NCBI GenBank assembly: GCA_035634055.1
Contig: DASQDR010000174.1
Location: forward strand, 1-46,772
DNA length: 46,772 nucleotides
Origin: JAICTV01 sp035634055
GTDB taxonomy: Bacteria; Planctomycetota; Phycisphaerae; Tepidisphaerales; Tepidisphaeraceae
Direction: 5' to 3'
In this document: one piece after another, positions 23,569-31,235 of the stretch
Numbering within the stretch: position 1 is the stretch's first letter
Layout: every line of letters starts with the position of its first letter
Notes under the pieces: generated by a model
Database searches by the model: none
Told to the model about the DNA's origin: nothing
Seen by the model: only the letters and a program-made list of their open reading frames with translations
Translations under genes and position numbers: made by a program

Positions 23569-26067
23569 TCACGCGCGGTTGCCGACGTGAAGCACCCGCG
23601 GCGGCGCCCGGTGAGGCCATCGGATCGCGTAGGGCATGCCGGGGTAGAGGTCGAAGAAGTTGTCGGCCAGTGGCAGCTCCCCGCCAAGGTCGAGGCAGAC
23701 GCTCCAGGCGAACGTGGCGCTGCGAAAAGTTGCCACGCCGCTGTTGATGTCCGCCGTGACCTCCGCCGGCGGCCAATGGAGCTCTTGGAACGGCGCGAGA
23801 AAGAGCCGGTTCCGCGCGATCAGCTCGCCGCCGGCGTCCCGCATGACCGCGAATGCCGCCGCCGAACGATGATCCGGCCACTCTGCCAGCGGGAACGACG
23901 CCAGCCGCGTCGAAGCGTTCGGCTGCAACGTCACGCGAGCGCGACGGTCCAGCGGCAACTTGCCGGAGAGCGCGAACACGCCGAACTGCATCTCCGCCTC
24001 CACCGCCTTCGGCGTGTCGTTCACGCCGAAGGCGACCACGTCCGCGCCCTCCTGTGCCAGCACCACGTGCACCGGCGCCATCGCGCGGCGCACCGGGTGG
24101 AACGACGGCGTCCGGCGGAGGTAGTAGTCGACGGTGGTCCAGCTCCGCGTCGCCGGCCAGTAGTCGTTGAACATCCAGAAGACGGCCGCGCCGCTGTCGA
24201 ACTTGCGGCGGCGGAAGTTTTCGACGTACTCCTTGAGTGCCTCCCCCTGGAGCAGCCCGCCGAAGTAGGTCATCTCCTCGAGCGACAGCTCAGAGGGTTC
24301 CCTGCCGCTGGCGTCGCGCACCCAGGCGTCGAAGACGCTCGGCTGCGTCCACGTGATGCACGAATTGTCATGCACCTGCCAGGCGAACGAGAGCGGCGCG
24401 CGGTCGCCGGAGCCTTCGACGCACGCGCGCACGGTCGGCAGCGACGTCGGCCCGAGCATGCCGCCCTCGTCGGGGAAGCGGCAGTACATGTTGCGGTAGT
24501 GGCGGAAGTCGGTGTTGAAGAACCCGACCGACCACGGGTGCTGGTCGCCGAGGTGGTCGGAGTTGGGGTGCTGCCGGTCGGGCGAGTAGGGGCTTGACGG
24601 GTGGAACGGCCGCGTGCCGTCCTCCTGCTGCACCAGGCGCGGAAGGGCAATGTGGAAGAATCCGTGGTCGGGAGTGATGACTCCCTTGTGGCCGTAGTCC
24701 CAGTCCCAGTCGCCCCACTCGATCTCGTTGTTGCCGCACCAGACGACCAGGCTCGGGTGGCTGGCGAGCCGGCGGACGTTGTAGGCCGCCTCGCGCTTCA
24801 CGTCCTCGAAGAACCCCTGGTCGTGCGTGGGGTAGCGGCTGCACGCGAAGATGAACTCCTGCCAGACGAGGATGCCGCGCTCGTCGCACAAATCGTAGAA
24901 CTCGTCTGCCTCGTACAACCCGCCGCCCCAGACGCGCAGGAAGTTGAAGTGCTGCTCCAGCGCCAATGCAATCAGCGGTTCGTAGCGGGCGCGGTCGATG
25001 CGGCTGAAGATGAAGTCGGCCGGAACCCAATTGCCGCCCTTGCAGAAAATCCGCCGGCCGTTGATCTCAAGGTTGAAGTAGCGGCCGACCTGCGGGTGAG
25101 CATCCTCGATGATGCGAACGCGGCGGAAGCCCACATGCTTCTCGGCCTGCGCGATCGTGACGCCGTCGATGGAGAGCGACGCGCGCACCGCGTAACGCTT
25201 TTGCGCCCCGTGCCCGACCGGCCACCAAAGCTCCGGATTGGGGACGTCGAACGCGAGTTCGACCGGCGCGAGGCCCTGCGGGATCTCAACGTCCGCTTCG
25301 CGCGAGATCCCAAGTTCCGCAAGCTCGACCTTGAGCCGCGCCGCGCGCGGCGCGGCGACGGTTGTCAGTCCTTCCACAAACCACCGCGCCCGGACGTGCC
25401 CGTGCGTGTGATCGTGCGACACGGTTGCCAGGACGACGAACTGGTCGGGTCGCGCGGGGGCGTCGGTCCACTCCAGGCGGACCGGCCTGGTGATCCCGCA
25501 GTTGATCAGCCGCGGTGCCCAGTCCCATCCGAACTGGCACTGCGGCTTGCGCTGCCAGTGCCGCTTGTTGAGGATCTGGTCCGGCCAGTGCCACCAGTCC
25601 TGCGACGGCTTATCGGAGACGCCGAACAGGCCGGGATCAAGGTGGATCAGCAGCACGTTCTCGCCGGCGCGGAGCTTGCCGGTTACGTCGATGCGGCAGG
25701 GGTAGAAGACGTTTGCGTGCCGGCCGATCTCGAGGCCGTTCAACTTGATTCTGGCCGCGTAATCGAGCTGCTCGAAGACGAGCCAGGCGCGGCCCACGGG
25801 AACCGCGTCAAGGTGAAACATCCGCCGGTAGGTCCACCAGCATTCCTCGACCCACCGCGCCGCCAGCACGTTCGTGCCGACCGCGGGATCGCCGATCCAT
25901 CCCTGCTTCATGGCCTCGAGGTGCACCTCGCCCGGCACGGTGGCGTCGATCCAGCGCAGGTCCAGCGGCCCCGTCTCGGCCTGCTCGGTGCGATGCCGTT
26001 GGCCGTCGCTCCAGCGCAACTTCCACGTCCCGTTCAGGTCCAGCGTGTGCATCGTGCTGCTTGCCAT
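23569..26067 (-). CDS. GH2 beta-mannosidase
   Basis: An 832-residue member of glycoside hydrolase family 2, beta-mannosidase branch, which releases terminal beta-mannose. Order: jelly-roll sugar-binding domain (about 5-190: LNGTWKLRW, VPGEVHLEAMKQGWIGDP, QCQFGWDWAPRL), immunoglobulin-like domain (about 200-310), then the TIM barrel from about 320 (GGNWVPADFIFSR, FNFLRVWGGGLYEADEFY). The acid/base is Glu448 in WCGNNEIEW and the probable nucleophile is Glu534 in FPDEGGMLG. Two beta domains finish the protein. There is no signal peptide, so it should be cytoplasmic, acting on imported oligosaccharide or on mannosides made next door. GGAGG precedes the ATG. It may be controlled by the adjacent LuxR-type protein. 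Confidence 0.92.
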   Translation of the reverse strand: MASSTMHTLDLNGTWKLRWSDGQRHRTEQAETGPLDLRWIDATVPGEVHLEAMKQGWIGDPAVGTNVLAARWVEECWWTYRRMFHLDAVPVGRAWLVFEQLDYAARIKLNGLEIGRHANVFYPCRIDVTGKLRAGENVLLIHLDPGLFGVSDKPSQDWWHWPDQILNKRHWQRKPQCQFGWDWAPRLINCGITRPVRLEWTDAPARPDQFVVLATVSHDHTHGHVRARWFVEGLTTVAAPRAARLKVELAELGISREADVEIPQGLAPVELAFDVPNPELWWPVGHGAQKRYAVRASLSIDGVTIAQAEKHVGFRRVRIIEDAHPQVGRYFNLEINGRRIFCKGGNWVPADFIFSRIDRARYEPLIALALEQHFNFLRVWGGGLYEADEFYDLCDERGILVWQEFIFACSRYPTHDQGFFEDVKREAAYNVRRLASHPSLVVWCGNNEIEWGDWDWDYGHKGVITPDHGFFHIALPRLVQQEDGTRPFHPSSPYSPDRQHPNSDHLGDQHPWSVGFFNTDFRHYRNMYCRFPDEGGMLGPTSLPTVRACVEGSGDRAPLSFAWQVHDNSCITWTQPSVFDAWVRDASGREPSELSLEEMTYFGGLLQGEALKEYVENFRRRKFDSGAAVFWMFNDYWPATRSWTTVDYYLRRTPSFHPVRRAMAPVHVVLAQEGADVVAFGVNDTPKAVEAEMQFGVFALSGKLPLDRRARVTLQPNASTRLASFPLAEWPDHRSAAAFAVMRDAGGELIARNRLFLAPFQELHWPPAEVTADINSGVATFRSATFAWSVCLDLGGELPLADNFFDLYPGMPYAIRWPHRAPPRVLHVGNRA

Positions 26068-26163
26068 CGGCCGGCGCCTCCACTGCTGCGCGTGCCGGGA
26101 ATTCTAGCGGTGGACGCGCGAGCGGCCAGCAAGCGTGCGCGCGCCGGAGGGCGGTGCGCACGG

Positions 26164-27111
26164 TCACGCAAGCACGTCAATTACGCCCAGCGTGCCGAGG
26201 AGCAGGCTGATGATCCCGTTGACGGTGAAGAACGCCAGGCCGACCTTCGAAAGGTCGTGCGGCTTGACGATCCCGTGCTCCACGACGAGCAGCACGCCCG
26301 CGCACGCGACGCCGATGAAGTAGAGGACCGAAAGCTCCGGCGCCAGCACGCCCAGAAGCACGAGCAGCGCGAAGCTGACCACGTGCGTAGCGCGGCTGGC
26401 CCACAACGCGCGCGCGATTCCAAGTCTGGCCGGAACCGAGACGACGCCGGTCTGGCAGTCGCTCTCGTAGTCCTGGCAGGCATAAATGATGTCGAACCCG
26501 GCGGTCCAGCAGAGCACCGCACCGGCCATCAGCACCGGCGGCCAGTCGATGCCGCCGCTGACGGCGACCCACGCGCACATCGGCGCCATCGCCAGCGCCG
26601 CGCCCAGGTAGTAGTGGCACAGCCGCGTGAATCGCTTGAGCAGCGGGTAGGCCGATAGCAGCGCCAGCACCGGCAACGACAGCAGCACGGGCCAGGGGTT
26701 GCGGTACAGGAACCAGAAGAGTGATGTGGCGGCGACGAAGAGCGTCGCGCAGCATGCTAACACGCCCACGACGAAGCCGCCGGCCAGCCGGCCGCTGGGG
26801 ATGGCCCGCCGCGCGGTGCGCGGGTTGAGCTGGTCCAGCCGCGCGTCGAGCAGCCGGTTGGCCGCCATCGCCACGGTGCGGGCGGTGATCATGCAGGCAA
26901 TCACGATCGCCAGCTTCCCGAGGATCGGCCCGCCGACGCGGTGCCACGCCATCACCGCCGCGAGGATCGCCCAAGGCATGGCGAAGACGCTGTGGCTGAT
27001 CTTGATGTCGGAGGCGAAGAGCGCGCAGCGCCCGGCGAAGCTCGCCGGTGGCGGCGGCACCGGCGGCGCAGCGGCGGCGGCGGGAATGGCAACGGCAGGG
27101 GCCTGGCTCAC
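26164..27111 (-). CDS. ubiA: UbiA-family aromatic prenyltransferase (quinone biosynthesis)
   Basis: A 315-residue integral membrane prenyltransferase with about eight or nine helices. Both Asp-rich magnesium/diphosphate sites are present: NRLLDARLD (85-93) in the family place of NDxxDxxxD, and DIIYACQDYESD (207-218). It would attach a polyprenyl chain to an aromatic acid. In planctomycetes the quinone is usually menaquinone, so the MqnP-type enzyme of the futalosine route is likely; ubiquinone-type UbiA cannot be excluded. The start is GTG at 27111, preceded by GGAGGG, 4 bp after the csrA-like stop. The N-terminal 25 residues are an Ala/Pro leader. Confidence 0.88.
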   Translation of the reverse strand: MSQAPAVAIPAAAAAPPVPPPPASFAGRCALFASDIKISHSVFAMPWAILAAVMAWHRVGGPILGKLAIVIACMITARTVAMAANRLLDARLDQLNPRTARRAIPSGRLAGGFVVGVLACCATLFVAATSLFWFLYRNPWPVLLSLPVLALLSAYPLLKRFTRLCHYYLGAALAMAPMCAWVAVSGGIDWPPVLMAGAVLCWTAGFDIIYACQDYESDCQTGVVSVPARLGIARALWASRATHVVSFALLVLLGVLAPELSVLYFIGVACAGVLLVVEHGIVKPHDLSKVGLAFFTVNGIISLLLGTLGVIDVLA

Positions 27112-27115
27112 CGTC

Positions 27116-27442
27116 TCAACCCTCCGGCCGCTGCGCGCGCTTGAGCGCGTCGGCGACTTCCTTCCGCTGGATCGACAGGTGCGGCGGCGCGTGGACGCCG
27201 AGGCGAACGAAGTCGCCGCGGACCTCGACCACCACCACGATCACGTGCGGCCCGAGGCGCAGCTCGCCGCCCTTGCCGAGGTCGGCCGTCCGGGTGAACG
27301 TGCCGCCGTCGTCGGGCCCGCCGATCATCCGCCCGCGCGCGATCAGGCGGACGCCCTTGCGGTCGATGTCGGTCGGCGCCACGAGGATCGCCTCCTGCCC
27401 GATCTGCACCCACTCGTCCACGCCGCGCGAGATCAGGATCAT
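27116..27442 (-). CDS. csrA: CsrA-like protein with a partial internal duplication
   Basis: A 108-residue protein against 60-75 for ordinary CsrA, the dimeric regulator that binds GGA sites in mRNA leaders. Residues 1-42 (MILISRGVDEWVQIGQEAIL) match the CsrA first strands. Residues of about 57-104 (ELRLGPHVIVVVVEVRGDFV...LGVHAPPHLSIQRKEV) match strands 2-5 and the C-terminal helix. The middle (27-56) contains a second VRLIARG-type strand and a Gly/Asp loop. The simplest reading is one CsrA fold with a 35-40 residue insertion or a partial copy of strands 1-4. The key RNA-binding Arg near the C-terminus appears as Gln-Arg-Lys. The ATG directly follows the ubiX stop (tagATG), with GGAGG inside ubiX. 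RNA binding is inferred. Confidence 0.72.
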   Translation of the reverse strand: MILISRGVDEWVQIGQEAILVAPTDIDRKGVRLIARGRMIGGPDDGGTFTRTADLGKGGELRLGPHVIVVVVEVRGDFVRLGVHAPPHLSIQRKEVADALKRAQRPEG

Positions 27443-28063
27443 CTACACGACCTCCGGCCGTCCGCCCGCGCCGGCCGGCGGGCGGATGTTGTTCGGGTCC
27501 CAGCGCGTGTCCAGCGCGTGCCGCACGCCCACCAGGTCGAGCAGCTTTCCGGCGACGAAATCCACCACCTCGCCGACCGTCGTCGGGTTGAGGTAGAACC
27601 CCGGATTGGCCGGCGCGACGATCGCGCCGGCGTCGTTGAGGATCTTGTAGTTGGCCACGTCGATCGGCGACAGCGGCATCTCGCGGTGGACAACGATGAG
27701 CTTCCGCCGCTCCTTCAGCGTGACCGCCGCCGCCCGCGCGATCAGGTTATCGCCCAACCCGTGCGCCACCTCTGCCAGCGTGTTGCTCGAGCAGGGGACG
27801 ATGACCATGCCGTCGTGCAGGAAGGACCCGCTCGCCAGCTTCGAGCCGACGTCGTTGGAGTTGTGCAGAATGACGGTGTGCTGCTTGCGGCCGGCAAGGG
27901 CTTCGAGGTCGGGCGTTTCCATTCCCAATTCATCGCGCAGCAGGCGCCGGCCCCAGGGCGAGACGACCAGGTGCACGTTCACCCCGCCCGCCACCAGCCC
28001 CTGAATAAAGCGCTGGGCGTAGAGCGCGCCGGAGGCGCCGGAGATTGCGGTGACGATGTCCAT
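27443..28063 (-). CDS. ubiX: Flavin prenyltransferase UbiX
   Basis: A 206-residue enzyme of the UbiX/Pad1 family. These proteins attach dimethylallyl to FMN and make the prenylated flavin needed by UbiD-type decarboxylases in quinone synthesis. Family marks are ISGASGALYAQRFI at residues 8-21 (FMN phosphate loop), VVSPWGRRLLRDE, VPCSSNTLAEVAHGLGDNLI, and KLIVVHREMPLSPI with PANPGFY. The last 15 residues are a Pro/Gly tail. It is the first gene of the operon with the csrA-like gene and ubiA. A matching UbiD-type decarboxylase is not in the window. Confidence 0.92.
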   Translation of the reverse strand: MDIVTAISGASGALYAQRFIQGLVAGGVNVHLVVSPWGRRLLRDELGMETPDLEALAGRKQHTVILHNSNDVGSKLASGSFLHDGMVIVPCSSNTLAEVAHGLGDNLIARAAAVTLKERRKLIVVHREMPLSPIDVANYKILNDAGAIVAPANPGFYLNPTTVGEVVDFVAGKLLDLVGVRHALDTRWDPNNIRPPAGAGGRPEVV

Positions 28064-28299
28064 CGCCCGATATCATACGATGCCCCGCCCCGGCCCCTCC
28101 ACGCGCGGGTCGGCGATCGTTTCAAAACGGGTGAAAGAGGGTCGCTCTTCTGGGCGTCGCGGCCGGCGGCGCGGCGGCGCGGGCCGAAGCGGGGTTGAAA
28201 ACGGGCGCCGATCCAGAATGGCCGCGCGCGCCGGCGGCCGTAGATTGCACGGCCGGTGGACTTGGCGAGGGGCGGCCGCGAGCGGGGAGCGAGGGCGCA

Positions 28300-29802
28300 A
28301 TGAAGGAAATGTCCAACGATGACTACCACCCCGAGCCGGTGAGCTGGCGGCGGCGGATCGCGATGATGCTGGGGGGACTCGTGGCGCTAGTGCTGGTGGC
28401 GCACCTCGCGTGGACGATGGTTGCCGTCGGAAACCTACGCAAGCGCGTCGCGCAGCTCCGCGCGCAGGGCGAGCCGGTCCTGCCGGCGGACTTCATGTCG
28501 CCGGCGGCGGCGGACGAGGCCGACAACGGCGGCGCAGACGTCGACGCGGCCGTCGAGCTGGCGGCGGCGTACCGGGCAGCACACGCACAGTTCGACGAAC
28601 TCGAGGCCGCCCTGCCCCTCCGCCCGGAGGAGCGACAGGTGATCGAGGCGGCGGTGCAGGCGGACCTGGGCGGCGCGTTGTCGCTGCTCGACCGCGCCCG
28701 CGCCAAGCCGCGCCTGGAAACGAGGCTCGACCTCACCTCGCCGGTCTTCAACAACCTCATGCTCACGTCGATGAACGATCAGCGGGGACTGGTGCGGGCG
28801 CTGGGGGCCGCCTCGCTGCTGGACCACGCCAACGGCGACCACGCCGCCGCGCTCGCACGGCTCGACCGGGTGCTGTTCGTCAGCCGCTACTTGTACAAGC
28901 ACCCGACGATCGTCGGGCACCTCGTCGCCGTCGGCAGCTCGGCGCTGGCGTCGCAGCACGCGATCGAGCTGGCGCCCGACCTGCGCATCGGCACGGGCAA
29001 GGGCGACATCCCCCCGGAGGAGCTGCGCAAGCTCATCGACGTGCTGCTCGACGACGCCCCTTACCAGGCGGGGCTGCGGCTGGCGTTTCGAGGCGAGCGG
29101 ATGGCGCAGCTCGACGCCATGACCGCGCTGGACACCGGCATCCCCATCGCCATCGGCCTCACCCCCGGCGGCGGCAAGACGCGGTACAACGCCGCCATGC
29201 GCTACGCCATCCGCCCGGTGCTGCAGACCAACGCCCGGTTCATGCTGGACCAGATGACGGTGATGCTGGCAGCGGCGGATGGGGCGGACCTGCCGGCGGC
29301 GCAGGCGAAGCTGCCGACGCGCCCGCCGCGCGGCACCAACCCGCTGCGCGTCTTCGCCGACATCCTGCTCCCGGCGCTGCCGCGGGTGCTGGAGACGCAC
29401 CACCGCGAGCGCAGCGAGCGCCGCCTCGCCGCCGCGGCACTGGCGGTGCGCTGGTACGCCGTGGAGCACGAGGGGAGGCTGCCGGGGCGGCTCGACGACC
29501 TCGTCCCGCGCTACCTGCCGGCGGTCCCGGTCGACCCGCTCATCGGCGGCGGGGCGCGCATCAGCTACAAGCCGGCCGCGACGCAGCCGATCTTGTACGG
29601 CGTCGGCACCAACAACGTGGACGACGGCGGGAGCGAGGCGTTCATCAAGCCGCCGTCCGACGGACGCGCGCCGGGCAGGGGGGACGAGTGGTTGACGCGC
29701 GACCGCGTGGTCCACCTCCAGCGCCGCCCGCGCCCCGAGCCGCTGCCGCTTCCGGTCGATGCGCCGTTGGACGGGGCGGTGCCGCCGCCGGCGGGGCGTT
29801 GA
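28300..29802 (+). CDS. Membrane-anchored protein of unknown function
   Basis: A 500-residue protein. The N-terminus is cytoplasmic (MKEMSNDDYHPEPVSWRRR) and a single transmembrane helix lies at about 21-42 (IAMMLGGLVALVLVAHLAW). The rest should face the periplasm. That part is mainly helical with acidic, Ala-rich stretches, a conserved-looking HEGRLPGRLDDLVPRYLPAVPVDP near residue 390 and a Pro-rich end. The LPGRLDDLVPRYLP-VP-DP segment resembles one often seen in planctomycete secreted proteins of unknown function. No catalytic motif was recognised. GGGAGCGAGGGCG precedes the ATG at 28300; the frame upstream of it lacks similarity to anything. Confidence 0.72.
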   Translation: MKEMSNDDYHPEPVSWRRRIAMMLGGLVALVLVAHLAWTMVAVGNLRKRVAQLRAQGEPVLPADFMSPAAADEADNGGADVDAAVELAAAYRAAHAQFDELEAALPLRPEERQVIEAAVQADLGGALSLLDRARAKPRLETRLDLTSPVFNNLMLTSMNDQRGLVRALGAASLLDHANGDHAAALARLDRVLFVSRYLYKHPTIVGHLVAVGSSALASQHAIELAPDLRIGTGKGDIPPEELRKLIDVLLDDAPYQAGLRLAFRGERMAQLDAMTALDTGIPIAIGLTPGGGKTRYNAAMRYAIRPVLQTNARFMLDQMTVMLAAADGADLPAAQAKLPTRPPRGTNPLRVFADILLPALPRVLETHHRERSERRLAAAALAVRWYAVEHEGRLPGRLDDLVPRYLPAVPVDPLIGGGARISYKPAATQPILYGVGTNNVDDGGSEAFIKPPSDGRAPGRGDEWLTRDRVVHLQRRPRPEPLPLPVDAPLDGAVPPPAGR

Positions 29803-29853
29803 ACGTTGAGCTGGAGGGAGCGCGATCGGGTTTGCGGAAACGGGAACCAAAAT

Positions 29854-29940
29854 GTCGTCCCGAAGCGTACCCGCGAGGGATCTCGGGACCGGGAGCCGTT
29901 CGCCAGCCCGAGATCCCTCGCGGGTACGCTTCGGGATGAC
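29854..29940. repeat. Near-perfect 34-bp inverted repeat (hairpin / REP- or MITE-like)
   Basis: The arms 29859-29887 and 29907-29935 are exact reverse complements over 29 bp, beginning cccgaagcgtacccgcgagg. Five more bases extend each side with one G.T pair, giving 34 bp around a 19-nt loop. It lies between two convergent genes and could act as a bidirectional terminator, but it lacks a T-run. Its length and sequence suggest a mobile palindromic repeat. A decayed relative seems present at 8929-8997. Confidence 0.9.
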
Positions 29941-29980
29941 GCAACGCCTGCTGCCGGCGCTACACCCGGACGCGCACCGC

Positions 29981-30484
29981 TCAGGACGTGGTGTGCTCGG
30001 CCGCGCCCGCCGGGGTCGGCGCGTCTCTTCGCCGCCGCGCGATGATCCATCCGAGCGCGGTGAAGAGCCCGCCCCACACCAGGAAGCCGATGTCCCACGC
30101 TCCCTGCGATGGCCCGGGGCGGACGTGGTGGATGCCCAGGATGATGTGGTCAATTAAGCCTTCGACCACGTTGAAGATTCCCCACCCGGCCGTCATCCAG
30201 CCGAAGAATGGGCGGGCGAAGCGCTCGAGGCGATCACCGCTCGACAGCACGCCGAGCCCCGCGATGCAAAGCACCCAGCAGGCGGCGTGGAACAGGCCGT
30301 CGGTGAAGTTCTGCCATTCCAGCTCGGCCACCGTGTGCGGCTTGCACGTGTCGGTGGTGCAGATCATGTGGTGCCAGCCGAGCAGTTGGTGAAAGACGAT
30401 CCCGTCGAAGAATCCGCCGAGGCCCAGGCCCAGGAGCAGCCCCGAGGTGACGATGCGCGTGCGGTCGGTCATGCGACCGATCAT
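29981..30484 (-). CDS. DUF2243 family membrane protein
   Basis: A 167-residue protein with four transmembrane helices. The DUF2243 hallmark FFDGIVFHQLLGWHHM lies at residues 25-40, and further His residues occur in GLIDHIILGIHHVRPG. Pairs of His in helices suggest metal or heme contact, but no function is established for the family. The start is ATG 30484 or ATG 30472; neither has a clear ribosome site. It converges with the gene ending at 29802 across the inverted repeat. Confidence 0.88.
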   Translation of the reverse strand: MIGRMTDRTRIVTSGLLLGLGLGGFFDGIVFHQLLGWHHMICTTDTCKPHTVAELEWQNFTDGLFHAACWVLCIAGLGVLSSGDRLERFARPFFGWMTAGWGIFNVVEGLIDHIILGIHHVRPGPSQGAWDIGFLVWGGLFTALGWIIARRRRDAPTPAGAAEHTTS

Positions 30485-30593
30485 GCGCGCGGCCAGCGGC
30501 GCGGCGGAAGGGATATTCCTTGCTGGCTTCTCTCAAGCCGGGAACGCGCCGCCTCGGACGTGCTTCGACGGATTCATCGCAAGCCGAAGAACC

Positions 30594-31235
30594 TTACGGG
30601 CGGAGCGTCCGGCGCACGCGGTCGGCAGCGTCCCGCTCCAGCGTCAGGTCCCGGCCGGTGGCGTACCAGTAGCGCTGCGGGAGGACGATGCCGCGGTCGG
30701 ACTCGCGGCTGCCGACCGGCGGGGTGCCGCGGGTGGAGCGGAACGCGTTGCGCAGGTAGACCGATGCTGTGATCGGCCGCTCCGCCAGCGTGTAACGCTC
30801 GATCAGCACCTCGGGCGTCGCCGCGTACCCGCCGGCCGGATCCTTGGTGATGTTGAAGCGCAGCGTCCGGCGGTAGGTGGCGAGGGAGCTCTCGGCCACG
30901 TCGGTCGCGGTCTGCGCGTCGTTGCGCCAGACCTCAAAGAACTGCTTGGAGACCAGCGGCACGGTGGTGATCACGCCGTTGCGATAATCCTGCCGATCGA
31001 GCGCGAAGCCGTACCGGCGCGCGGTGTCTTCGCAGGCGCTCCAGAGCGCCTGGAAGTTCGCGTGCGCGACCTTGGGCGCGGGAGGGAGCGGCGCCGCCGT
31101 CGCCACGTCAGCCGGCTGCGTGGCCGCGCCGGGAGACGCCGCCACCGCCCGTGCAGGCTGCGGCTGCTGGGCGCATCCGCCTCCCGTCGCGACGAGGGTG
31201 ACCAGCAGCGCCACGCCCACCGAACGGATGATCAT
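30594..31235 (-). CDS. Small envelope lipoprotein of unknown function
   Basis: A 213-residue protein. Residues 1-21 form a lipoprotein signal ending in GGGC (Cys21: MIIRSVGVALLVTLVATGGGC), so it is probably lipidated. A Pro/Ala linker follows, then a domain of about 150 residues (ALWSACEDTARRYGFALDRQDYRNGVITT) that recalls small planctomycete lipoproteins with a cell-envelope binding fold; I cannot name the family. It starts with an ATGA overlap with the stop of pyruvate kinase (31235/31232), so it is co-transcribed with pyk, an odd pairing for a surface lipoprotein. Confidence 0.75.
   Translation of the reverse strand: MIIRSVGVALLVTLVATGGGCAQQPQPARAVAASPGAATQPADVATAAPLPPAPKVAHANFQALWSACEDTARRYGFALDRQDYRNGVITTVPLVSKQFFEVWRNDAQTATDVAESSLATYRRTLRFNITKDPAGGYAATPEVLIERYTLAERPITASVYLRNAFRSTRGTPPVGSRESDRGIVLPQRYWYATGRDLTLERDAADRVRRTLRP

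Noticed and set aside
24601..26658. A 685-codon plus-strand frame across the mannosidase
   Set aside because: It is a shadow of the GH2 gene, which has both catalytic Glu residues on the minus strand.
28435..30153. A 572-codon minus-strand frame opposite the membrane-anchored protein
   Set aside because: It reads through the inverted repeat and is antisense to the plus-strand frame with a clear transmembrane helix and ribosome site.
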